Assembly: GCF_000196855.1 (NCBI RefSeq)
Contig: NC_014319.1
Span: 1,178,001 to 1,242,000, forward strand
Length of the DNA: 64,000 bases
DNA from: Leuconostoc gasicomitatum LMG 18811
GTDB taxonomy: Bacteria > Bacillota > Bacilli > Lactobacillales > Lactobacillaceae
Reading direction: 5' to 3'
Of the stretch, positions 34,595 through 43,681 are shown in pieces. The position numbers and the translations under genes were made by a program. Position 1 is the first letter of the stretch. The number at the start of each line of letters is the position of its first letter. The notes below the pieces were generated by a model. That model made no database searches, was not told the DNA's origin, and worked only from the letters and a program-made list of their open reading frames with translations.

Positions 34595-37500
34595 TTAAAA
34601 ATCAAACAAACTTAACTGATTTTCATCAGGCATACCATCTAGTACAGAATTCTGTGTTAAATAGTCAATAACTGTTTGTGATACCTTACCACGTTTTTTC
34701 AGATCTTCTTTACTTAAGAAGGACTTATCTTGCCGTGCAACAATAATTTGCTTAGCAACGTTCTCTCCTAAACTAGGGACTGCTGAAAAAGGTGGGATTA
34801 ATGTGTCGCCATCAATAACCCATTCATTGGCCTCTGATTTGTACAAATCCACCATCGAAAAAGTTATCCCTCGTTCAAGCGCTTCATTAGCCATCTCAAG
34901 TACAGTTAGCAAATTTTTATCACCAACAGTCGCATCGTTTCCAAGCGCTCGTAAACGTTTCAAAGCCTCTTTCGTTGCGTTCTTTCCACGACTCATCGCC
35001 ACAATATCGAATTGATCTGCACGGACAGAAAAGTAAGTCGCGTAGTAAATCATTGGGAAATATACTTTAAAGTATGCAATTCTCAAGGCCATTAATACAT
35101 ATGCTGCCGCATGAGCACGCGGAAACATATACTTAATTTTTAGCATTGATTGAATATACCATTCTGGAATTTTTGCTTCACGTAACTGCACTTGATAGTC
35201 ATCCGTTATTCCCTTGCCTTTACGCACTTTTTCCATAACGTTAAATGCATCAGCTGCTGGAAATCCCCAATTAATCAAATCAGTCATAATTTTGTCACGT
35301 GTTCCAATAACCGTACCGATTGTTGCTGTACCATTTTCAATTAATTCGTTCGCATTTCCTAACCACACATCAGTGCCATGTGATAAACCAGAAATTTGTA
35401 ACAATTCCGAATAATTATGTGGTTGTGTTTCTTCCAACATGCCACGCACAAAATTTGTACCAAATTCTGGTAAACCAAGTGTACCAGTCTTTGAAAAAAT
35501 TTGTTCCTCCGTCACGCCTAACGCTTTTGGTGATGTAAACAAACTCAATACACCGGGATCATTGGCTGGAATTGATTGTGGGTCAATTCCTGACATATCT
35601 TTTAAAGTGCGAACCATAGTCGGATCATCATGTCCTAATATATCCATTTTGAGTAAGTTATCGTGAATAGCGTGATAATCCATGTGCGTCGTTTGCCACA
35701 ACGATTTTTGGTCATCCGCTGGATATTGTACCGGTGTAAAGTCATACACCTCATACTCTCGTGGCACAATCAAAATGCCTCCTGGATGCTGGCCAGTTGT
35801 CCGCTTAACTCCAGTTACGCCTTGCGCTAAACGTTCTACCTCAGCGCCACGATATTGTTTCTCATGATCTCTTTCATAACCCTTAACGTAACCGAAGGCC
35901 GTTTTCTCAGCGACAGTTGCTATTGTTCCTGCACGGTAAACATTATGTTCACCAAACAACACTTTCATATAGTTATGTGCAATGGGTTGATAATCACCAG
36001 AAAAATTCAAATCAATATCTGGTACCTTGTCCCCTTTAAAGCCCATGAACGTTTCAAATGGAATATTTTGGCCATCCCCAATTAACATTTCATTTGGATG
36101 ATTAGGGTCAGCTTTGTCAGGAAGATCATAACCCGACTCATAGATTTTAGGATCTGCCAACTCAAAATAATCGCCATGTGCGCTACGATAATGCGGTGCA
36201 AAAGGGTTAACCTCTGTTATACCTGACATTGTGGCAACAAAGGAAGAACCAACCGAGCCACGTGAACCCACTAAATAACCATCTTTGTTTGATTTTTCAA
36301 CTAGTCGTTGCGCGATAATATAGTGTGGCGCAAATCCATTGCCAATAATTGCAGTTAATTCTTGATCAATTCGTGATTGAATGACATTTGGCACCGGATC
36401 ACCATACCATTTTTTGGCTGTTGCAAGTGTGCGTTTGGTAAGTTCATCACCAGCACTTGGAATATTAGGCGGATACGAACCGCTTTTTAGTGGTGAAATC
36501 GTCTCCAACATATTAGCAACAACATGTGTATTGTCGATAATTAGTTTTTTGGCCAAATCTTCACCCATAAAAGCATAATCATCCAATAAATCCTGAGTTG
36601 TACGAAAATACAGTTTAGGTAACGCTGTCCTGTTTTGAGGATTACCTGGTTGCGTGGCAATTAAAATATCACGATAAATTTTATCTTCCGGATTTGTATA
36701 CTTAACATCTCCCGTTACAACGACAGGTTTTTTTAACTGATCACCAATTGACACCATCTCTTGTAAAATAGCGTGTAACTTTTCTGTATTTGCGATTAAT
36801 TCTGATTCAAGCATTGGCTCGTAATTCGCAGTTGGTTGAATTTCGATATAATCATAATACTGAGCTTTTTTAAGGGCTTCATCTCGTCCCTTTTCAATCA
36901 ATGTCATAATGACATCACCACTTGTATCACCAGTGCCAATAATTAATCCTTCGCGATATTGATCTAAAATTGAACGTGGGATACGTGGCACACGAGCAAA
37001 AAAATTAATATTGGATTGAGAAACCAATTTATATAAATTTTTCAAACCAATATCATTTTGAACAAGTAACGTAGCATGAACTGGACGTCCGTGTTTCCAA
37101 GCATCGCCTTCTGTCATATGATCATTTAATTGCTCATGACGAACTAAATCATAACGTAAATTTGCTTCTTTGATCAGACGCCAAGCAATATGCCCAGTAG
37201 TTTCTGCATCAAATATTGCGCGATGCGCTTGTTCTAGATTAATATTAAAACGCTTGGCAATCGTGCCTAATCGATAAGACTTATAATCAGGGTACAACCA
37301 CCGTGTAAATGGTAAAGTATCAATCACTGGATTTGTAATAGATTCTTGGCTATATCTTGCGTAAGCGGCATTCATAAAACCAATGTCGAAGGTCACATTG
37401 TGTCCAATTAAAACAGCCTCACCAACCCATTGTCTAAACCGTTTAATAATATTTTCTTCAGTATCAGTATGAGCAACCATTGTATCGGTTATCGAAGTTA

Positions 37501-38908
37501 ATTTAGTTGTAAAATCAGATAGTGGGAAGCCTGGATTAATATATTCTGAAAACTTTTCAATGACATTGCCAAGCTGCATTTTAACAGCAGACAGTTCAAT
37601 AATCTTATCTGTTACAGCAGATAGTCCAGTTGTTTCTAAATCAAACGCAACATAAATTGTGTCCTTATCAAGTAACGCAACTGGTGATAAACCAAATCCG
37701 ATTGGTTCCCCATCTTCAACAAGGTTAGCTTCCATACCATAAATCATTTTTAAATCGTTTTTCTGTCCGGCAGCTACTGCTTCTGGAAAACCCTGCACGT
37801 TAGCTGTATCAATGATTGCCAGTGCTTCTTGCCCCCAATTTTTAGCTAGCTTTGCCACAGCAGCATAATCGGTTACCGCATCCATTGATGACATAGTAGA
37901 GTGCACTTGTAATTCAATATGCTTTTTGTCACCTTGATATTTTTCTTGACGACCTTCATGATCAATAACTTGCAAATCATAAATGTTTAACACTAATTCA
38001 CGCGCATAAGTATCTTCTTGGACATTACCAGACATGCGTACCCACATACCAGTTTTCAAGTTTTCAAATACGGCCTCATCAGATTCATTATTTGAAAACT
38101 TTTTAGCAGCTATGGCACTTGAATAGTCTGTTACTTTAAGTGTCATGAGTTTACGCCCTGAACGCAATTCACGAATTTCACTAGCAAATATGTATCCTTC
38201 GACAACTACACGATTTTCCTCATTATCAATTGTTTCTAAGCGTGTTATCTCAGCATCAGTTGCAATTTTACGTCCTAGTGTTAATTTCACACCTGTCATT
38301 GACGATTTTGGTTTAGCTTGTTCACTAGCTTTAATTGCCTTTTGCAAATCTTCATTCACCTTGGCATGGTGTTGCGCAACGCTTTCTTCAATTTGTTGCG
38401 CTAAAACATCATCTTTGCTTGGTGTCAAAATGATTTTAGAAAAACCAAAATTTTGATATGCAGACACAATTGAGTCTAATGCGGATTCATTTAAAGAACT
38501 ATATAATAGCTGAGCACCAACGGCAACGCTATAGTGATTCTGGTCTATTCTTTTTAGCATCGTGTTACTAGCCATTTGTTGAATGACAGTATGATTCAGG
38601 TTTGATTCTGAAAGTGCAATATGCCAATATTGATTAACTAGCTCTTCATCAACTACTTGAACTGATGTTTTAATGATTACTACTGTCCCTGCAATATTAG
38701 TAAATGCCGTGTGTAAATTTTGACGAAGTTGCATCAATACATTAACGGGCAATATTTTATCCAAGGCTAATTGAAAGGTCCACGTTTTTGAGTTTTTTGA
38801 AACAACAACCTGTGTTAGTTCACCACCACTAAAAAACCCCTTCATTTCTTCGGGTAACTGAATATGATTCAGTAAATGCTGTAATTGTTCTTGTTGGGTT
38901 AATGCCAT
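34595..38908 (-). CDS. polC: DNA polymerase III alpha subunit, PolC type
   Basis: 1437 residues, full length for a Gram-positive replicative polymerase. Order: N-terminal domain, OB domain (about 220-325), PHP domain interrupted by the DEDDh proofreading exonuclease (VAFDLETTG, GHNVTFDIGFMN, HRAIFDAETTG), then the polymerase with catalytic aspartates in PDIDLNFSGDYQ and the region GTIATVAEKTAFGYVKGY. The beta-clamp-binding C-terminus ends QLSLF. Oddities: several PHP metal ligands are replaced (IELQVHS for E-L-H-L-H-T, IIDTANVQ for T-D-H-A-V-V-Q, TGDVKY for T-G-N-V-H-Y), and the four zinc-ribbon cysteines near residues 905-940 are absent. Polymerase and exonuclease residues are intact. Last gene of the uppS-cdsA-rseP-proS-polC run. 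Confidence 0.96.
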   Translation of the reverse strand: MALTQQEQLQHLLNHIQLPEEMKGFFSGGELTQVVVSKNSKTWTFQLALDKILPVNVLMQLRQNLHTAFTNIAGTVVIIKTSVQVVDEELVNQYWHIALSESNLNHTVIQQMASNTMLKRIDQNHYSVAVGAQLLYSSLNESALDSIVSAYQNFGFSKIILTPSKDDVLAQQIEESVAQHHAKVNEDLQKAIKASEQAKPKSSMTGVKLTLGRKIATDAEITRLETIDNEENRVVVEGYIFASEIRELRSGRKLMTLKVTDYSSAIAAKKFSNNESDEAVFENLKTGMWVRMSGNVQEDTYARELVLNIYDLQVIDHEGRQEKYQGDKKHIELQVHSTMSSMDAVTDYAAVAKLAKNWGQEALAIIDTANVQGFPEAVAAGQKNDLKMIYGMEANLVEDGEPIGFGLSPVALLDKDTIYVAFDLETTGLSAVTDKIIELSAVKMQLGNVIEKFSEYINPGFPLSDFTTKLTSITDTMVAHTDTEENIIKRFRQWVGEAVLIGHNVTFDIGFMNAAYARYSQESITNPVIDTLPFTRWLYPDYKSYRLGTIAKRFNINLEQAHRAIFDAETTGHIAWRLIKEANLRYDLVRHEQLNDHMTEGDAWKHGRPVHATLLVQNDIGLKNLYKLVSQSNINFFARVPRIPRSILDQYREGLIIGTGDTSGDVIMTLIEKGRDEALKKAQYYDYIEIQPTANYEPMLESELIANTEKLHAILQEMVSIGDQLKKPVVVTGDVKYTNPEDKIYRDILIATQPGNPQNRTALPKLYFRTTQDLLDDYAFMGEDLAKKLIIDNTHVVANMLETISPLKSGSYPPNIPSAGDELTKRTLATAKKWYGDPVPNVIQSRIDQELTAIIGNGFAPHYIIAQRLVEKSNKDGYLVGSRGSVGSSFVATMSGITEVNPFAPHYRSAHGDYFELADPKIYESGYDLPDKADPNHPNEMLIGDGQNIPFETFMGFKGDKVPDIDLNFSGDYQPIAHNYMKVLFGEHNVYRAGTIATVAEKTAFGYVKGYERDHEKQYRGAEVERLAQGVTGVKRTTGQHPGGILIVPREYEVYDFTPVQYPADDQKSLWQTTHMDYHAIHDNLLKMDILGHDDPTMVRTLKDMSGIDPQSIPANDPGVLSLFTSPKALGVTEEQIFSKTGTLGLPEFGTNFVRGMLEETQPHNYSELLQISGLSHGTDVWLGNANELIENGTATIGTVIGTRDKIMTDLINWGFPAADAFNVMEKVRKGKGITDDYQVQLREAKIPEWYIQSMLKIKYMFPRAHAAAYVLMALRIAYFKVYFPMIYYATYFSVRADQFDIVAMSRGKNATKEALKRLRALGNDATVGDKNLLTVLEMANEALERGITFSMVDLYKSEANEWVIDGDTLIPPFSAVPSLGENVAKQIIVARQDKSFLSKEDLKKRGKVSQTVIDYLTQNSVLDGMPDENQLSLFDF

Positions 38909-38931
38909 ATTTCCCTCTAATTTATTGATTA

Positions 38932-38956
38932 AAAAAACCGAAAGAATCGGTTTTTT
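38932..38956. terminator. Terminator between proS and polC
   Basis: AAAAAACCGA / TCGGTTTTTT stem with a 5-base loop, T-run on either strand. It lies 4 bases after the proS stop and 24 bases before polC, so polC may be partly uncoupled. Confidence 0.85.
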
Positions 38957-38959
38957 GTC

Positions 38960-40675
38960 TTATTTATCACCGCTCAGTAATACCGAAACAGAATCAACGA
39001 CCTCACTTAGGCGCATCTCAATATTTGTATTACTTGCGCGTACCTTAACTTCGACAATATCTTCACTGGCTTTTTTACCGACCGTAATTCGAATTGGTAA
39101 GCCTATAAGATCAGCGTCAGCAAACTTAACGCCAGCACGCTCTTTTCGATCATCAACTAAGACTTCTAATCCTTGTGTTGTCAATAACGTTTCTAATTGT
39201 CCTGCCACACGTACTTGATCGGCATCTTTTATATTGACTGGCACAATGTGTACATCAAATGGCGCAACATTTGCAGGCCATATAAGACCGTCTGCATCAG
39301 CTTTTTGTTCAACTATAGCACTGAGAAGACGCGACACACCGATGCCATAAGACCCCATAATCATGTCTGTTTGACGACCATTTTCATTCAACACTTGTGC
39401 ACCTAACACTTTTGAATAACGCGTACCGAGTTTAAATATATGGCCGATCTCAATTCCTGGCGTAAATACTAATTGACCTTTACCATCAACTGCAGTATCT
39501 CCCTCACGTGCTGTACGGAAATCACCAATATTTTCTTCAAGAAGTTTAACATCACGTTGCCAATTAATATTTTGATAATGTTTACCATCTTCATTCGCAC
39601 CAGCAACAAAGTTTGCCATATCAGCAGCACGCTCATCGACCAACAATTGCACCTCTTCAGGTAGATTAACCGGCCCAAGTGACCCAAATCCAGCTCCCAA
39701 TAGGTCGCGTACTTGGTTTTCTTCTGCAACTTCAAGCGTATCAGCCTGTAAGAAATTTTGCACCTTCACAGTGTTAACTTCAAAATCACCAGTCGTTACA
39801 ACTGCTACTAATTTATCATCTGCCACAAACATAATTGTCTTTGCAATCATTGTCGCTTCAATTGATAAAAAATTTGAAATTTCTGTAATCGTTTTTGCAT
39901 TCGGCGTATCAATTAACGTTAGTGCTTGCGCTTCTGCAGTTTGATTTTGTCGTTCGTAAAAATCTTTCGCCATCTCTAAGTTAGCCGCATAATCTGTTGC
40001 ATCAGAGTAGGCAATAATATCTTCTCCGGCAGCAGCAGGGGCTGAAAATTCTTTTGAATCTGATCCGCCCATCGCACCGGCGTCACCAACAATGGCACGA
40101 TATGACAACCCAATACGATCAAAAATTTTAATATAAGCAGTTTCCATATTATGAAATGCTTGATCTAAGCCTGCTTGATCTGCACTAAATGAATAAGCAT
40201 CCTTCATAATAAACTCACGGGTACGTAAGAGTCCAAAGCGTGGTCTATTTTCATCACGAAATTTTGGCTGAATTTGATAAACAACCAACGGTAGTTTTTT
40301 ATAAGATTTAATATCATCAGACATGAGCTGTGTAAATGTTTCTTCATGTGTCGGACCTAAAATAAAATCACGATCCTGACGGTTTTTAAACTTATACAAT
40401 GCTGGCCCATATGTTTCATATCTACCTGATTTTTCCCAAAGTTCAGCGGGTAAAATTTCTGGTACCAGCATTTCATTAGCATCAATAGCATTCATTTCTT
40501 CGCGAATGATATTTTCAATTTTATTTAATACACGCTTAGCCATTGGTAAATATGAGAACATACCTGCCGCTACAGGACGAATAAACCCAGCTTTAAGTAA
40601 TAACTGATGACTCTTAACTTCTGCATCAGCAGGTATTTCTCGTAAAGTTGGCATTAACAATTTAGATTGTTTCAT
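38960..40675 (-). CDS. proS: Prolyl-tRNA synthetase (bacterial type with INS domain)
   Basis: 571 residues. Class II motif 1 region around LPMAKRVLNKIENIIREEMN, motif 2 FRDENRPRFGLLRTREFIMK, the editing INS domain between motifs 2 and 3 (about 230-390), and motif 3 GIGVSRLLSAIVEQ are present, with a C-terminal anticodon-binding domain (NVAPFDVHIVPVN). Charges tRNA-Pro and clears Ala-tRNA-Pro. 55 bases after rseP in the standard cell-envelope/replication order. No T-box leader. Confidence 0.95.
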   Translation of the reverse strand: MKQSKLLMPTLREIPADAEVKSHQLLLKAGFIRPVAAGMFSYLPMAKRVLNKIENIIREEMNAIDANEMLVPEILPAELWEKSGRYETYGPALYKFKNRQDRDFILGPTHEETFTQLMSDDIKSYKKLPLVVYQIQPKFRDENRPRFGLLRTREFIMKDAYSFSADQAGLDQAFHNMETAYIKIFDRIGLSYRAIVGDAGAMGGSDSKEFSAPAAAGEDIIAYSDATDYAANLEMAKDFYERQNQTAEAQALTLIDTPNAKTITEISNFLSIEATMIAKTIMFVADDKLVAVVTTGDFEVNTVKVQNFLQADTLEVAEENQVRDLLGAGFGSLGPVNLPEEVQLLVDERAADMANFVAGANEDGKHYQNINWQRDVKLLEENIGDFRTAREGDTAVDGKGQLVFTPGIEIGHIFKLGTRYSKVLGAQVLNENGRQTDMIMGSYGIGVSRLLSAIVEQKADADGLIWPANVAPFDVHIVPVNIKDADQVRVAGQLETLLTTQGLEVLVDDRKERAGVKFADADLIGLPIRITVGKKASEDIVEVKVRASNTNIEMRLSEVVDSVSVLLSGDK

Positions 40676-40730
40676 AAGTAATCCTCGCTCAATTTTTTTG
40701 AATAGTCTATGTCGCTTATTATTTAAAGAT

Positions 40731-41984
40731 TCAACGTAATAAATCGTTTATTGTGACAGCAATCATCAAAACAAACATGAAAACTGCACCGCCAATCGTC
40801 ACCACATTTTCAATTGATGCTGGTAACGGTCTACGAAGGACGGCTTCTATAGCATTTAAAACCAATTTGCCGCCATCCAATGCTGGTATTGGAATTAAAT
40901 TCATAATCCCTAAATTTAACGATAGCATAGCCATAAAAGCCAAAATACCCAGAAATCCTGTTTTGGCTACCGTGGATGTTTGCTTGGCGATAGATACCGG
41001 TCCACCCAGCTTATCTAAGCTAAACCCACCAGAAAAAAGGTGACTTAAAGCGTACCAAATTCTTTGTATCGTCGTACTTGTCGTTAAAACACCATATTTA
41101 ATGCGCGAACCAAAATCAGTATATGTCCGTGCTGTTATACCTACTAATGATCTGTTAACACCATCTATTTTAACAGTTTTTGCAGTCATGTTTAATTTTA
41201 TTTTATTTCCGTTTCGTAATACGGAAAAAACAAACTTATTGTTTGGTGTATTACTAATGGTGGTTGCTACCTGTTCCCAAGTGGTCATTTTTTGATTATT
41301 AATAGCAATAATTTGATCATTAGCTCTCAAACCAGCTTCTTTTGCTGGCATATTACTTTGGACAGTACCAACAATTGGTTCGTTTAACGTCACTTCCGGT
41401 AAAGCAAATGCCAATCCAGAAAATACGACCAGCGCTAAAATAAAATTCATTGCTGGTCCCGCAATATTAATTAACGCGCGTTTATAAACTTTAGCACTTT
41501 GAATCCACGTATCTCGAGGTGCAATTTGAATTTCTGTCCCATTGCTTTCAACAATCGTGGCATCGTGATGAACTGATAACGTTTTTGATGACTCGTCGCC
41601 ATTTAGAAAACCGGTTAAAATTAAGTCATCACTTAAATCAAACGTGTCTACTTGAAATGGTACCCCTTCGCCAAACTCATCAATACGCTTATCAATTTTT
41701 ATAATGTTTTTTTGATCATCAAATATTAAGCGTACCCGTTGCCCAGGATCTAAGTCTGCTTCTTCATCTAATCCTGCCATGCGAACATAGCCACCTACTG
41801 GCAAGATTCGAACCGTATACGCTGTATGATTGCGACGCCAACTTAATAACTTTGGTCCCATACCAATTGCGAATTCGCGTACTAGTACCCCTGCTTTTTT
41901 AGCAACAAAAAAGTGCCCAAATTCATGTACTGCTACCAATACACCAAAAACAAATATAAATGCAATAATTGCGGTTAAATTCAT
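40731..41984 (-). CDS. rseP: RseP-family site-2 (intramembrane) metalloprotease
   Basis: 417 residues. Zinc-binding HEFGHFFVAKKAG in the first membrane helix and the third ligand in NLIPIPALDGG. One PDZ domain lies between (about 190-275: VGTVQSNMPAKEAGLRANDQ). It cleaves membrane-spanning segments such as anti-sigma factors and signal-peptide remnants. An additional acidic insertion of about 100 residues is seen between TM1 and the PDZ domain. 7 bases downstream of cdsA. Confidence 0.93.
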   Translation of the reverse strand: MNLTAIIAFIFVFGVLVAVHEFGHFFVAKKAGVLVREFAIGMGPKLLSWRRNHTAYTVRILPVGGYVRMAGLDEEADLDPGQRVRLIFDDQKNIIKIDKRIDEFGEGVPFQVDTFDLSDDLILTGFLNGDESSKTLSVHHDATIVESNGTEIQIAPRDTWIQSAKVYKRALINIAGPAMNFILALVVFSGLAFALPEVTLNEPIVGTVQSNMPAKEAGLRANDQIIAINNQKMTTWEQVATTISNTPNNKFVFSVLRNGNKIKLNMTAKTVKIDGVNRSLVGITARTYTDFGSRIKYGVLTTSTTIQRIWYALSHLFSGGFSLDKLGGPVSIAKQTSTVAKTGFLGILAFMAMLSLNLGIMNLIPIPALDGGKLVLNAIEAVLRRPLPASIENVVTIGGAVFMFVLMIAVTINDLLR

Positions 41985-41991
41985 ATGGTTT

Positions 41992-42786
41992 TCATCCTAA
42001 CATACCTAAAATAGCCATCAACGGCATTACGATGAGCATTGAGTCAAAACGATCTAAAATACCGCCATGACCTGGTAATATATTTCCTGAATCTTTAACA
42101 CCATAATGTCTTTTAAATCCTGATTCAATCAAATCTCCCAATTGCCCTGCAATTGACAATATAATTGCAAACACCAGCAATTCAAGTAACCCATAATTTG
42201 GCAACCATTTAAACATGCTAAAAATTATCGGAATAATGACAATAGCAACTACACTACCACCAATCGATCCCTCCCATGTTTTATTAGGGCTAATTTTAGG
42301 CGCCAATTTATGTTTCCCCAATGCACGTCCAAACATGTATGCACCAGAATCAGTTATCCAAACAATCAACATACCGAAAAAAACTGTTGGTAAACCAACG
42401 CTTGCTGCTTGAAAAAAATAATGAAAGCCGGTACCAATGTATAGCATAGCTAATGTCATTGCTCCTGCATCATCAAAATTAAAATGATTACGAGCTAGCA
42501 CAGTATTTAATAGCATTAAAAATGCCAAAATGTAAAACACAATATGCGCACTTTTAATAAACGGAATGTCATGCCAAAAGCTGTTGGGTAAGGTAATTGC
42601 GATGACGCCCACAAAACTAATGAGCGCCTCAGTTGATACCAAAATAATATGTTTCATCCGTAAGATTTCACTCATCGCAACAACCCCCATTATCAATGTT
42701 AAAATCAATAAGGGCAACTTACCTATAATCAGAAGTGGCACAAAGATGAGTAAAGCCACAACGGCAGTTATAACACGCACTTTCAT
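41992..42786 (-). CDS. cdsA: Phosphatidate cytidylyltransferase
   Basis: 264 residues, about eight membrane helices. The CdsA signature near the C-terminus (HYGVKDSGNILPGHGGILDR) is complete, and DSGAYMFGRALGKHKLAP and SPNKTWEGSIGG are conserved. It makes CDP-diacylglycerol for phosphatidylglycerol and cardiolipin. 3 bases after uppS and 7 before rseP, so it lies in one operon. Confidence 0.94.
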   Translation of the reverse strand: MKVRVITAVVALLIFVPLLIIGKLPLLILTLIMGVVAMSEILRMKHIILVSTEALISFVGVIAITLPNSFWHDIPFIKSAHIVFYILAFLMLLNTVLARNHFNFDDAGAMTLAMLYIGTGFHYFFQAASVGLPTVFFGMLIVWITDSGAYMFGRALGKHKLAPKISPNKTWEGSIGGSVVAIVIIPIIFSMFKWLPNYGLLELLVFAIILSIAGQLGDLIESGFKRHYGVKDSGNILPGHGGILDRFDSMLIVMPLMAILGMLG

Positions 42787-42789
42787 TTA

Positions 42790-43569
42790 TCAAGTCTCGC
42801 TTTCGTATTTGTCGTTTAAACCGCCAAATCGACGATCACGTGAAGTAAATGATGTAATAGCTTCAACTAAATTATCTGCAGTATAGTCAGGCCATAAGAC
42901 ATCAGTGAAATATAATTCTGTATAAGCTGCTTGATAAGGCATAAAATTGCTCAAACGTAGTTCTCCCGAAGTCCGTATCATTAAATCAGGTGCAGCCAAA
43001 TCACCAAGATCGCCTGTCTGTAATGCCCTCGAAAAAAGGGTAGCATTAATATCATTTGGTACAATCTCACCACTAGCAACCTGCTGGGCTAATGTTTTAG
43101 CTGCCTCAACGATCTCTACTTGCCCCCCATAATTCAAGGCAAAATTCAAAATCATGCCCGTTCCTTTAGCAGTCTGATTGATGGCATTTTTCACTGCGAT
43201 TTGTGTTCCCTTTGGGAGACCATTAATATCCCCCATTATTTGAACTCGAATATTATTTTTAACTAAATCTGGCACAAAATCATTAAAAAAGTCAATTGGC
43301 AATTGCATTAAAAAATTAACTTCATCCTTCGGGCGCGACCAATTTTCAGTTGAAAAAGCGTATAACGTTAATACTTTAACGCCTAAATCGCTGGCTGCTG
43401 TAGCTATTTTTTTGACTGTGTTCATAGCTGTTTTGTGACCAGCAATTCTTGGCATAAGGCGTTGTTTCGCCCATCGACCATTGCCATCCATAATAATAGC
43501 AACATGATCGGGTATTTTCAATTTTGCCTGTACAGTACTAAAATTCGTTTTCGTTTTAAAAAGCGCCAA
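42790..43569 (-). CDS. uppS: Undecaprenyl diphosphate synthase (cis-prenyltransferase)
   Basis: 259 residues from TTG 43569, the start with a perfect AAGGAGG 8 bases upstream; ATGs at 43602 and 43596 lie in front of that ribosome site and are rejected. Motifs: IIMDGNGRWAKQR (Mg and diphosphate binding), GHKTAMNTVKK, YAFSTENWSRPKDEV and DLMIRTSGELRLSNF. It makes the lipid carrier of peptidoglycan from isoprenoids supplied by the mevalonate genes of this window. First gene of uppS-cdsA-rseP-proS. Confidence 0.93.
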   Translation of the reverse strand: MALFKTKTNFSTVQAKLKIPDHVAIIMDGNGRWAKQRLMPRIAGHKTAMNTVKKIATAASDLGVKVLTLYAFSTENWSRPKDEVNFLMQLPIDFFNDFVPDLVKNNIRVQIMGDINGLPKGTQIAVKNAINQTAKGTGMILNFALNYGGQVEIVEAAKTLAQQVASGEIVPNDINATLFSRALQTGDLGDLAAPDLMIRTSGELRLSNFMPYQAAYTELYFTDVLWPDYTADNLVEAITSFTSRDRRFGGLNDKYESET

Positions 43570-43642
43570 GATGGCCCCCTCCTTGATGCGCAACATGCGC
43601 AATGGTATCTAACTCATTTTACCAGATGTCACGCTCAGGCAC

Positions 43643-43674
43643 AAAAAAACGTGATAAGAATTTTCTTATCACGT
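43643..43674 (-). terminator. Terminator of glmS
   Basis: Perfect 12-bp stem (ACGTGATAAGAA / TTCTTATCACGT), 2-base nominal loop, followed on the minus strand by TTTTTTT. Confidence 0.9.
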
Positions 43675-43681
43675 CTCAATT

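Noticed and set aside
34803-38456. Several plus-strand ORFs of 60-100 codons opposite polC
   Set aside because: They mirror the codon pattern of polC, lack ribosome sites and resemble no protein.
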